Origin: Bifidobacterium thermophilum DSM 20210
GTDB lineage: Bacteria > Actinomycetota > Actinomycetes > Actinomycetales > Bifidobacteriaceae
Assembly (NCBI GenBank): GCA_000771265.1
Contig: JDUB01000005.1
Location: forward strand, 151,504 to 215,503
DNA: 64,000 nt
Direction: 5' to 3'
A model generated the notes under the pieces. It was not told where the DNA came from. It saw nothing but the letters and a program-made list of their open reading frames with translations, and made no database searches. Every line of letters begins with the position of its first letter. The first letter of the stretch is position 1. Below, piece by piece: positions 26,334 through 34,489 of this stretch. The translations under genes were made by a program, and so were the position numbers.

Positions 26334-29009
26334 TCAGCCTCTCATCGCCTCGTCGGCAAGAGAGCTCAACGCGGCATCGATCTTGCTCGCGTCAGCGCCG
26401 CCGCCCTGGGCGAAATCAGGCTTGCCGCCGCCACCGCCGCCGAGCATCTTGGACGCACCGCGCACGAGGTCACCCGCCTTGATGCCGAGCTTGCGTGCGG
26501 ATTCATTGGTCGCCACGGCGACCATCGGCTTGTCGTCGCTGCTGATGCCGGCAAGGGCAACTACAACCGGTTTATCGTCACCAAGACGGCCACGGATGTC
26601 GAGGACGGTCTTGCGCAGCGCGTCGAACGAGCCGAAATGACCGACATTCTTCGAGGCGACCGTAACAGGCGCGTTCGAAGCCTGGGCGTTCTTCACAAGC
26701 TCAGGGACGGCAGCTGCAAGCTGGGCCTCGTACATGGAGGACAGGCGACGATCGGATTCCTTGAGCTTGGCAAGCAGCGTATTGACACGATCGGCGAGCT
26801 CGTCCGGACGGGCGTTGAGCTTGTCGGACAACTGCGAGACCAACGCATGCTCACGGGCGTTGAATTCGTAGGCGCCTTGGCCGACAACAGCATCCACACG
26901 GCGAACACCGGAGCCGATTGAGGCTTCGGACATGATGCTGATCTGGCCGATCTTGCCGACATGGTCGACGTGGGTACCACCGCACAGCTCGCGGCTCCAG
27001 CCGTCCTCGCCGATGGACACGACACGTACGATATCGCCGTACTTCTCACCGAACAGATGCATCGCGCCGAGCGCAATAGCGTCGTCGAACTTCATTTCCT
27101 TGGTGGTGACGGCAAGGTTGTCGCGCAGACGGTCGTTGACTCGCGCCTCCACAGCGTCCATGACGGTCTTGCTCGGGGCCTTGGACCACTGGAAATCGAA
27201 GCGCAGACGGTTCGGGGCATCTTCGGAGCCACGCTGGGTAGCCTGCGGGCCGAGCTCTTCGCGCAGAGCCTTATGCACCATGTGTGTTGCGGTGTGAGCG
27301 CGAGCGATGGCGCCACGACGCTGCAGGTCGATATTCGCGTTGACCGCGGCACCGACCACGAGCGTGCCTTCGGTCAGACGGCACTGATGGACGATCAGAT
27401 CCTTGATGGGCTTCTGCACGTCGTCGACTTCAAGCACCGCGCCGTCGTCGGAGATAATCTCGCCCTGGTCTGCGAGCTGACCGCCAGCCTGGGCGTAGAA
27501 GGGAGTGCGGTCGAGGATGACCTCGACGTTCGCCGGGCCGGTCACCGCAGGCACCGAACCCTTGCCTTCCTGCATGATGCCGAGCACGGTGGAACGGCTC
27601 GAAAAATCGGTGTATCCGAGGAAGTCGATCGGCTTGGCGAGCGTCTTCTTGAAATCGTCGTAGACACTCAGATCAACGTTGTGGCGCTTCTTGAGCGCGT
27701 CGGCGCGTGCACGGGACTTCTGTTCGTGCATGAGCTCGCGGAACTTCGCCTCGTCGACCTTAACGCCCTGTTCCTGGGCCATTTCAAGGGTGAGCTCAAT
27801 CGGGAAGCCGTAGGTATCGTGGAGCTTGAAGGCGTCCTCACCGGAGACTTCGCCATGATTACGCTTGGCCTGATCGACCGCGACGTCAAGAATCGTGGTG
27901 CCGCTTTCCAGCGTCCTCAGGAAGGCGTCTTCCTCACCGTATGCGGATTCCGAAACCTCATGGAAGGTGTCCTTGAGTTCCGGATAATTCGGTTCCATTG
28001 CCGCTTCAGAGACCGGGAAGAGTGTGGGCAGCACGTGGTCGCGCACACCGAGCATACGCATGGAGCGCACGGTTCGGCGCAGCAGACGACGCAGCACGTA
28101 GCCACGACCGACGTTGCTCGGACGCACGCCGTCGGACATGATCATGAGGGCGGAACGCACATGATCGGCCACGACGCGGAAGCGCACATCCGCGTCAGCG
28201 TCTTCACCGTAGGTACGGCCGGAGAGTTTCTCCGCGGCCTCGATGACCGGGAAGACCTCATCGGTCTCGTAGATGTTCTGTTTGCCCTGCATGAGGTACG
28301 CGAGACGTTCCAGACCGGCGCCGGTATCGATGTTCTTGTGCTCCAGCTCGCCGACGATATGCAGGTCGGTCTTGGACTTGACGTTGTCAACCTCGTAGTT
28401 TTCGAAAACGAGATCCCAGATTTCGATGAACCTGTTTTCGTCAGCCGCGGGGCCGCCGTCACGCCCGTATTCCGGGCCGCGGTCAACGTAAATCTCGGAG
28501 CAGGGGCCGCCGGGGCCGGGGCCGCCAGTGGTCCAGAAGTTGTCTTCCATACCGAACACCTGCATATGTTCGGGGTCGAAGCCTTCGTTCTTCCAGATCG
28601 AACGCGCTTCCTCATCGTCGGTGAAGGTGGTAACCCAGAGCTTTTCGGGGTCGAAACCGTAGCCGCCTTGGTCCTGCGGGGTGGTCAACAGCTCCCACGC
28701 GTAATGAATTGCCTCCTCCTTGAAGTAATCACCGAAGGAGAAGTTGCCCAGCATCTGGAAGAAGGTGCCGTGGCGGGTGGTTTTTCCGACCTCGTCGATA
28801 TCGAGCGTACGCACGCACTTCTGGTTCGAGGTCACGCGCGTGGCGGGCGGCGTCTGCTCACCGAGCAGGTACGGGATGAACGGCACCATGCCTGCAATGG
28901 TGAACAGGGTTGTCGGGTTCGGCGAGATGAGCGAAGCCGACGGCATGACCAAATGGCCGTGCTTCTGAAAATACGTGAGGTAACGCTTTGCGATGTCTGC
29001 TGTGCGCAT
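26334..29009 (-). CDS. alaS: Alanyl-tRNA synthetase
   Basis: This is an 891-residue class II synthetase that charges tRNA-Ala. The aminoacylation core starts with [19 protein letters not shown] and contains [20 protein letters not shown]. The editing domain has the metal site [12 protein letters not shown] and [10 protein letters not shown]. The C-Ala domain ends with [20 protein letters not shown]. The ATG at 29009 gives a normal length; a further 27 codons upstream show no family similarity. AAGGAG lies 11-12 bases upstream of the start, slightly long. Two small membrane protein genes precede it on the same strand. Confidence 0.97.
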   Translation of the reverse strand: MRTADIAKRYLTYFQKHGHLVMPSASLISPNPTTLFTIAGMVPFIPYLLGEQTPPATRVTSNQKCVRTLDIDEVGKTTRHGTFFQMLGNFSFGDYFKEEAIHYAWELLTTPQDQGGYGFDPEKLWVTTFTDDEEARSIWKNEGFDPEHMQVFGMEDNFWTTGGPGPGGPCSEIYVDRGPEYGRDGGPAADENRFIEIWDLVFENYEVDNVKSKTDLHIVGELEHKNIDTGAGLERLAYLMQGKQNIYETDEVFPVIEAAEKLSGRTYGEDADADVRFRVVADHVRSALMIMSDGVRPSNVGRGYVLRRLLRRTVRSMRMLGVRDHVLPTLFPVSEAAMEPNYPELKDTFHEVSESAYGEEDAFLRTLESGTTILDVAVDQAKRNHGEVSGEDAFKLHDTYGFPIELTLEMAQEQGVKVDEAKFRELMHEQKSRARADALKKRHNVDLSVYDDFKKTLAKPIDFLGYTDFSSRSTVLGIMQEGKGSVPAVTGPANVEVILDRTPFYAQAGGQLADQGEIISDDGAVLEVDDVQKPIKDLIVHQCRLTEGTLVVGAAVNANIDLQRRGAIARAHTATHMVHKALREELGPQATQRGSEDAPNRLRFDFQWSKAPSKTVMDAVEARVNDRLRDNLAVTTKEMKFDDAIALGAMHLFGEKYGDIVRVVSIGEDGWSRELCGGTHVDHVGKIGQISIMSEASIGSGVRRVDAVVGQGAYEFNAREHALVSQLSDKLNARPDELADRVNTLLAKLKESDRRLSSMYEAQLAAAVPELVKNAQASNAPVTVASKNVGHFGSFDALRKTVLDIRGRLGDDKPVVVALAGISSDDKPMVAVATNESARKLGIKAGDLVRGASKMLGGGGGGKPDFAQGGGADASKIDAALSSLADEAMRG

Positions 29010-29093
29010 AAGCGGGATGACTCCTTGTGTTGTGTGCGGCTCGCGGTTGCGGCGTGGGCCTGCGTTATTGATGCCAGACTGGTGCGGCACCTG

Positions 29094-29327
29094 TTACTTT
29101 GAAATACCTGAATACTGTGCGTTTAACTCCGCTTCGCGCGCTTTGCGGGTCGTGTTGAAATCCTCGATGAGACCGGCGAGCGTGCGTTGCAGGACGTTGT
29201 CCTGATCGGTGCCGAGCAGGAACTGCCTTGCGTTATCAGGGGTGTTGGCCTTGACATAAGCCTGGGCTTTGGCGACGGCCACCACACCGATGACCACGCC
29301 TACTGCCACCCAGAACGTTCTTTTCAT
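29094..29327 (-). CDS. Small membrane protein of unknown function
   Basis: This is a 77-residue protein with one N-terminal transmembrane helix (TFWVAVGVVIGVVAVAKA, about residues 4-21), followed by a polar helix-forming segment. AAGGAG precedes the ATG at 29327. It lies between a DUF948 protein gene and alaS on the same strand, with short gaps. I do not recognise a named family; in actinobacteria small proteins of this kind are often found next to DUF948 genes upstream of alaS. No function can be inferred. Confidence 0.8.
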   Translation of the reverse strand: MKRTFWVAVGVVIGVVAVAKAQAYVKANTPDNARQFLLGTDQDNVLQRTLAGLIEDFNTTRKAREAELNAQYSGISK

Positions 29328-29351
29328 GATGCTCCTTGTCTGCCTGCCCGG

Positions 29352-29777
29352 TTACTTCGTTGGGGCCTTCGCCCGCGTCTTGGCGTCAGCCGGCTTGGTG
29401 GGCACGACCTGCTTGCGTGCGGTTTTCTTGGAGAAGAATTGCTGAACCGTCGACTTGAGCGCATACACCGTAGATGCAGCTTTGATGACCGGCTTGCCGA
29501 GGAATGAACCGTACAAATCAGTCAGCGCGGTGATGTTGTTTACCGTGGTGGATGCGGAATCGGAGATGCGATTGACATCAGCCAGGGACTTGTTGACCTG
29601 CTTGACTGTGGTGACCCCCTCGTCAATGGCGGGGATGGCGTGGTCACCCGACTCCTTGACGGTGATGGCGATTTGGTCGAACAGCTTGCCCAGCCGAATC
29701 AGCGGGTAGATAAGGAAGCCGACAAGAATCGCGAATGCGATTGCCGCAATCAGCCCGGCGATGTCTCCAACACCCAT
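29352..29777 (-). CDS. DUF948 domain membrane protein
   Basis: This is a 141-residue protein with a single N-terminal transmembrane helix (residues 6-28), followed by an amphipathic helical stretch with heptad-like spacing (VKQVNKSLADVNRISDSASTT), typical of DUF948. The C-terminus is strongly basic (KKTARKQVVPTK and similar). AAAGAGG precedes the ATG at 29777. The family is widespread in Gram-positive bacteria and resembles methyl-accepting coiled coils, but its role is unknown. It is probably transcribed with the small membrane protein downstream and then alaS. Confidence 0.88.
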   Translation of the reverse strand: MGVGDIAGLIAAIAFAILVGFLIYPLIRLGKLFDQIAITVKESGDHAIPAIDEGVTTVKQVNKSLADVNRISDSASTTVNNITALTDLYGSFLGKPVIKAASTVYALKSTVQQFFSKKTARKQVVPTKPADAKTRAKAPTK

Positions 29778-29887
29778 GCGAACCTCTTTCTGCTCACGCG
29801 CGTACAGCGCTACGATACCGGGTCAAGCCTAGTAGGCGGGCGAGACGCGCGCCTTGTTGACGAATCTATCGCCCCCGGGCGCGCAGG

Positions 29888-30562
29888 TCAATTGTTGTAG
29901 GAAATTACGCTCAGCGCCGTATCGAATGGGGCTTCGGTGTCAAAGTCAAGCTGTGTCACACTGCCGTTGCCCGGTCGTTCGGACAGGTCATAGCCGTCCG
30001 GGGCGAAACGATGCATGAGGCTGAGCAGGGTGTTGCCGTGAGAGATCTGCAACACGCAGTCACCGTCATGGAGCATGTGATTGGACGCGATGAGCCGGTA
30101 CCCGCCTTCGATCCGGTTCCAGTATTCCTCGTCTGATTCAGCATCATGGAAGGGATCGGCCTGTTTGAGGAAATCACGGGTCGCGGCGAGTCCATACTGC
30201 AAGACGATCTTCTGATAGGTTCCGGCGCCGTGAGGAGCCCCCGCCGCCCACCAGGAGGCGGACATATCTTGTCCTTCGAAATACCCGTAGTATTGTTCGC
30301 GGAAATGCATATCAGTGATCAGTGTCGGGCGCTTATGGCCGTGGCTTTCGTTCACGTCGAGGATCATTCGTGCCGTCTGTTCCGCGCGCGTGGTGTCAGA
30401 GCAGTATGCGGCGGCGAACTGGATTCCTTCGAGCTTGCGGGCGGCGCGTTCAGCGTCGGCGAGCCCCTGTTCGGTCAGCGGGGAATTTGACCAGCCTTGC
30501 AGCCGGTTGTAGCGGTTGAAATAGGTCTGGCCATGGCGGACCAGATACAGATGCAACTTCAT
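29888..30562 (-). CDS. Histidine phosphatase family protein (phosphoglycerate mutase-like)
   Basis: This is a 224-residue member of the histidine phosphatase superfamily. The phosphorylated histidine lies in LYLVRHGQTYFN near residue 10, and the second catalytic histidine is in VLQISHGNTLLSLMH. Conserved SDTTRAEQTARMI contains the second-motif arginine. I chose the ATG at 30562, which places RHG at the usual distance; in-frame starts at 30571 and 30607 exist and no strong ribosome binding site decides between them. The substrate cannot be told. It stands alone, divergent from the acyltransferase gene. Confidence 0.9.
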   Translation of the reverse strand: MKLHLYLVRHGQTYFNRYNRLQGWSNSPLTEQGLADAERAARKLEGIQFAAAYCSDTTRAEQTARMILDVNESHGHKRPTLITDMHFREQYYGYFEGQDMSASWWAAGAPHGAGTYQKIVLQYGLAATRDFLKQADPFHDAESDEEYWNRIEGGYRLIASNHMLHDGDCVLQISHGNTLLSLMHRFAPDGYDLSERPGNGSVTQLDFDTEAPFDTALSVISYNN

Positions 30563-30681
30563 GACACCCATGCTATAGCCGCGTGTCCGTAGGTGCGCAT
30601 GTCGCACCGGCGTGTCGTTTTTGGATACGTCTGTAGCGGTTTGTACAAATGTCTAACGCATCGAACGCAAGGAAGGGAACC

Positions 30682-32946
30682 ATGGCAAGTCAAGCCGGTA
30701 TCAGCGAACACCAGTCGCACGAAGACATGTCAGTGCATGCTGGCGGTCGATACCGTGGCATCGATGGGTTGCGCGCCCTTGCGATTGTGTCAGTCGTGCT
30801 GTTCCATACGCGTCCGTCCATGCTCTCCGGCGGTTTCCTCGGCGTGACAGTCTTCTTTGTCATCACCGGTTTCTTGAGTACCCGTAGCATTGAGCGCGCG
30901 ATCGGACGCGGTGGCTTCCGGTACGGTTCATACGTTCTCAAACGGTTCAAACGGCTGTGGCCGATGGTCTTGACATCCATCGCATTGACCATTCCGCTCG
31001 TGTACCTGTTCTCCCCTTCGCTGCTGCTCAAGGCGCGGGCGGACGCGTTGCCTGCGGCAACATTCGTGGTCAACTGGGTTTATATCTTCCGCAAACTGCC
31101 GTATTTCGCCGCGGCTGGCCTGCCTTCTCCCCTGACCCCGCTGTGGTTTGTGGCGATTGTCATGCAGTTCGCTGTGCTGTGGCCGGCGATTCTGCTGCTG
31201 TTGCACCGCATCTGCCGTTCCCGCTGGATGATGCACGCGGCGGTGCTGTTCCTGATTCTTGGTTCATCCGTCGCCATGGGGGCGCTTTCCTTCAACGGGG
31301 ACGATACCGCGCACCTATATTACGGTCTTGATACGCGCGCGGCCGAGCTGCTGGTCGGAGCCGAGCTCGCACTGCTGCTCGCGGACCGTGCCGCGGCGCC
31401 TGTGTCAAAAGGTACCAAGCCAGGGCTTCGTGCGGCCGCCGACGACCCCGCGAACGACAAAACCGGACAGTGGGTTCCGGCCCGGGCGTGGGTGAACCGG
31501 TTGGCCAAGAGTATGACTGCTCGCACCAGTGTAGGCGGCGTGACCATTGGCATGTCCGACATACTTGCGTTGATTGCGCTGCTCGCCCTGGCAGCCGGCG
31601 TCGCAGTTGTCGATGGCGAGGCCATATGGATGTACCGCGGCGGCTATCTGGCGGCGGCCATCTTGGCGGCGTTGCTGGTCGCCGCCTGCACAGTACGCGG
31701 GTCTGTCACGGCGGCGATTCTGGGGTGCCAGCCGTTGGTCGTCGCGGGATCGCGGACGTTCGCGGTGTACATCATCCATTTCCCGCTGCTGGAGATCATG
31801 AATCCGGCGACACGCACGACCACGATGCCGTGGTGGGGCTGGCTGTTGCAGTTCGCGGTGATTGCAGGCGCGGCGGAACTCATCCACCGATTCATCGAAG
31901 TCCCGGTGCATCGGGGCATCACGGCCGGAACCGCTTCCGAGGCGACAGAAAAAGGCGCGAAGTCAGCTGCCGGCGGCGGCGATGGTAGCGCGGGTCAGCC
32001 CAACGATAACAACGCGGAGCCGAAGGCCATGACAGGTCTGCGGCTGGTGGTGACAGGCGCCGGATGTACCGTGCGCGCATATCTAGCGGATGTGCAGCCG
32101 GCGGCGAAGGTGATGGCTGCGGCTGGTTTGGTCGCTGTCATCATCGTCGGGTGCCTGCCGTTCGACTGGAACGGTATCGTTGAACAGCGTTCAATCGAGC
32201 TGCGGCCGGAAATCGCAGGCGAAGCCAGCCTCGCAGGGAAGAAGGCCCTCACTGGTGTCCCCGGTTCGTCACCGTCCGCGGGAGCGTCCAAGGCACCAGA
32301 TTCCGCTGGACACGCCGCTTCCCCATCGTCCAAGTCCTCGGCTTCAGGCTCGTCCAAGAACACCCAGCAAACTCCTTCGAAGGCCCCCGCCACGCCGAAG
32401 ATGAACGCGCATGCCGAAAAAGTGCCGACAGGCGTCCCGCTGTCGTCGTGGACTTTCGATGCGGCGACCGGTGTGTGTAGCGCCGACCCATTGATCATCG
32501 GGGATTCCGTGGCTTTGGGAGCCGCGGATATCATCCAGCAAATCATGCCCAAAGCCGTCATTGATGCGCAGGTCAGCCGGCAGATCACCACAGCGCCGGG
32601 AATCTACGCCCAACATGCCGGGGCAGGGCAAGGCGGCAGCGTGGTCGTGGTCGCGCTCGGCGACAACGGCCCGATTCGCGACGAGGCCGAATTACAAAGC
32701 ATCGTCGATGCGATGGATGGCAAGCCGGTGTACTTCCTCACCTTGCGCGTACCGATCTCGTGGCAGGACCAGAACAACGCGATTCTGCGTTCCTTCGCGG
32801 CGAGCCACAGCAATGTCGGCATCATCGACTGGTACGGCACCAGCGAAGGGCACAGCGAATACCTGTACGACGACGGCACGCATCTGACGCCGCAAGGCCG
32901 CCCGGTGTACGCCACCATGCTCCGCCAGGCATTCTGCGGCCAATGA
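30682..32946 (+). CDS. OatA-like membrane acyltransferase (acyltransferase-3 plus SGNH domain)
   Basis: This is a 754-residue protein with two parts. The N-terminal 400 residues form a multi-spanning acyltransferase-3 domain (YRGIDGLRALAIVSVVLFH with the conserved histidine, and FFVITGFLSTRSIERA). A disordered Ser/Ala/Pro/Lys-rich linker at about 520-590 follows. An extracellular SGNH esterase-like domain comes next, with block I GDSVALGA, the GDN residue in VVALGDNGP and the DGTH catalytic Asp/His near the end. This matches OatA-type enzymes that O-acetylate peptidoglycan or related wall polymers. The ATG at 30682 has AAGGAAGGGA directly upstream, so the earlier in-frame start at 30649 is not preferred. 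Confidence 0.9.
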   Translation: MASQAGISEHQSHEDMSVHAGGRYRGIDGLRALAIVSVVLFHTRPSMLSGGFLGVTVFFVITGFLSTRSIERAIGRGGFRYGSYVLKRFKRLWPMVLTSIALTIPLVYLFSPSLLLKARADALPAATFVVNWVYIFRKLPYFAAAGLPSPLTPLWFVAIVMQFAVLWPAILLLLHRICRSRWMMHAAVLFLILGSSVAMGALSFNGDDTAHLYYGLDTRAAELLVGAELALLLADRAAAPVSKGTKPGLRAAADDPANDKTGQWVPARAWVNRLAKSMTARTSVGGVTIGMSDILALIALLALAAGVAVVDGEAIWMYRGGYLAAAILAALLVAACTVRGSVTAAILGCQPLVVAGSRTFAVYIIHFPLLEIMNPATRTTTMPWWGWLLQFAVIAGAAELIHRFIEVPVHRGITAGTASEATEKGAKSAAGGGDGSAGQPNDNNAEPKAMTGLRLVVTGAGCTVRAYLADVQPAAKVMAAAGLVAVIIVGCLPFDWNGIVEQRSIELRPEIAGEASLAGKKALTGVPGSSPSAGASKAPDSAGHAASPSSKSSASGSSKNTQQTPSKAPATPKMNAHAEKVPTGVPLSSWTFDAATGVCSADPLIIGDSVALGAADIIQQIMPKAVIDAQVSRQITTAPGIYAQHAGAGQGGSVVVVALGDNGPIRDEAELQSIVDAMDGKPVYFLTLRVPISWQDQNNAILRSFAASHSNVGIIDWYGTSEGHSEYLYDDGTHLTPQGRPVYATMLRQAFCGQ

Positions 32947-32993
32947 CGTCCGGATTCCTTCTGATATCTGATCGTGTGCTGTAGACTGACGGC

Positions 32994-33359
32994 ATGAAAC
33001 GCTTTCTCATCAACTGGCTGATCATGACCATCGCCGTCGGCGTCATGGTTGCGTTATTGCCCGGCATGCAGGCGAAAGGCGAACCGCCGATCCTGGGCAT
33101 CGCCGCGTTCTCGCTGTTTATGGCGTTGATCAACGCATCGATCAAACCGGTCGTACACCTGCTAGCACTCCCTTTCTCGCTGCTGAGTTTCGGATTCGTT
33201 GCGCTGGTGATCAACTGGCTGTTCATGGAGCTCGCCTCGTGGCTCGCCTTCTCGTTCTTCGACGTGGGCGTGGTCATCGACGGGTTCTGGTGGTCGGTAC
33301 TCGGCTCGCTCATCATGTCCATCGTGTCGTCGATTGTTTCAGGCGTGTTCGGCAAGTAA
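32994..33359 (+). CDS. Phage-holin-like 4-TM membrane protein (DUF360 / holin superfamily IV type)
   Basis: This is a 121-residue protein with four predicted transmembrane segments, starting MKRFLINWLIMTIAVGVMV and including the conserved PILGIAAFSLFMALINASIKP. This is the pattern of the mycobacterial 4-TMS holin-like family (DUF360), widespread on bacterial chromosomes outside prophages. No lysin or other phage gene is nearby, so a phage origin is not implied. The gene follows the acyltransferase after 47 bases and may be co-transcribed. A run of nine C lies just after the stop. Confidence 0.85.
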   Translation: MKRFLINWLIMTIAVGVMVALLPGMQAKGEPPILGIAAFSLFMALINASIKPVVHLLALPFSLLSFGFVALVINWLFMELASWLAFSFFDVGVVIDGFWWSVLGSLIMSIVSSIVSGVFGK

Positions 33360-33379
33360 GCTGACCCCCCCCCGCAGGT

Positions 33380-33407
33380 GTCCGCGGATCTTCATTGACC
33401 CGCGGAC
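33380..33407 (+). terminator. GC-rich hairpin after the holin-like gene
   Basis: GTCCGCGG and CCGCGGAC form an eight-base-pair stem with a 12-base loop, 21 bases beyond the holin-like gene stop. There is no T run, so it could also be only a stability hairpin. Confidence 0.4.
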
Positions 33408-33528
33408 CTTGCAGGCTCCGGTTGCCGTTGAAGAATATCGAAGTTTGGTGAATCCTGCGGCGACAGATCCCATGCAATGTCTGTTCCATGCAGCGTCTGT
33501 TCAGAGAAGAGTTGCAGATAGCGGAAGA

Positions 33529-33545
33529 CCCCGCCAAAAGCGGGG
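33529..33545 (-). terminator. Terminator candidate of rpsD
   Basis: On the minus strand CCCCGC pairs with GCGGGG around the loop TTTTG, followed by TCTTCC. It lies 40 bases beyond the rpsD stop. The stem is compact and GC-rich; the T tract is weak. Confidence 0.5.
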
Positions 33546-33585
33546 CCTTGTGCTGTATGTCCTTGAAAAATGGAATGGGTCCAGG

Positions 33586-34212
33586 TCAGCGAGCGTAGAA
33601 CTCGACGACGTACTGGATGTTCACCTGCACCGGGATCTCTTCCGGAACGGGCTTGCGGGTCAGGGTCGCCTTCAGGGAAGCGAGGTTGACATCGAGGTAC
33701 GGCGGAACGGCCGGAAGCACGTCGCGGTGGACACCTTCGGCAGCAGCCTGGAACGGCACCATGGTCTGGCTCTTCGGCTTGACCTGGATGGTCTGGCCGG
33801 GCTTGACGCGATAGGACGGACGATCGACGATGTTGCCGTCAACCATGATGTGACGGTGCACCACGAACTGGCGAGCCTGGGCGGTCGTGCGGGCGAAGCC
33901 GGCACGCAGCACGAGGGCGTCGAGACGGGTCTCAAGATCGGTGAGCATAGCAGCACCGGTCTGGCCGGCGGTACGGGTGCCCTTGACGTAAGCAGCGCGA
34001 AGCTGCTTCTCGGAGATGCCGTACTGGGCGCGCAGACGCTGCTTCTCACGCAGACGCACCGCGTAATCGGATTCGGTGCGGCGACGGGTGCGGCCGTGCT
34101 CGCCAGGAGCGTACGGACGCTTTTCGAACAGGCGCTGGGCCTTCGGGGTCAGTGCAATGCCGAGGGCGCGAGAAAGACGCACCTGACGGCGGGAACGCTG
34201 AGCGTTAGTCAT
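33586..34212 (-). CDS. rpsD: 30S ribosomal protein S4
   Basis: This is a 208-residue S4 protein, a primary 16S rRNA binder that nucleates assembly of the small subunit body. Typical segments are RRTESDYAVRLREKQRLRAQYGISEKQLR and the S4 RNA-binding domain LETRLDALVLRAGFARTTAQARQFVVHRHIMVDG. The N-terminal zinc-finger cysteines found in some S4 proteins are absent, so this is the C-minus form. A long upstream region contains hairpins that might serve in autoregulation. It stands alone, as in many actinobacteria. Confidence 0.97.
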   Translation of the reverse strand: MTNAQRSRRQVRLSRALGIALTPKAQRLFEKRPYAPGEHGRTRRRTESDYAVRLREKQRLRAQYGISEKQLRAAYVKGTRTAGQTGAAMLTDLETRLDALVLRAGFARTTAQARQFVVHRHIMVDGNIVDRPSYRVKPGQTIQVKPKSQTMVPFQAAAEGVHRDVLPAVPPYLDVNLASLKATLTRKPVPEEIPVQVNIQYVVEFYAR

Positions 34213-34244
34213 ATTGTTCCTTTTCTGTCGTTATCTGAACGGAA

Positions 34245-34265
34245 CGCGAAGGATATTCCCTCGCG
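34245..34265 (-). promoter_or_regulatory. Hairpin in the rpsD leader
   Basis: CGCGA and TCGCG arms with two or three inner pairs form a hairpin about 33 bases upstream of the rpsD start. A second small hairpin (TCGTGC/GCACGA) lies about 40 bases further upstream. In other bacteria S4 represses its own mRNA through leader structure; here that is only a possibility. Confidence 0.3.
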
Positions 34266-34489
34266 CTGAGCCAGCCTCTCCAGTGCTTCATCGTGCCATG
34301 CACGAACGGAGGACCGCTTTGTACGGACCGCCGCCGACCCACTGACGGGCTAAGACTCCAGATAGTGCGTGCGGTTGCACACACGATTCACTAACATACA
34401 CCACACCTGCGACCTCACTCCCGACTCCCCTGTGACGGCGTGCCTGGAGCGCCGTGCAAGGCGGCGGTTGGTATCAGCAACGCATGCGC

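Noticed and set aside
32994..33359. Prophage remnant suggested by the holin-like protein
   Set aside because: The family is a common chromosomal membrane protein, and no endolysin, integrase or structural phage gene is nearby.
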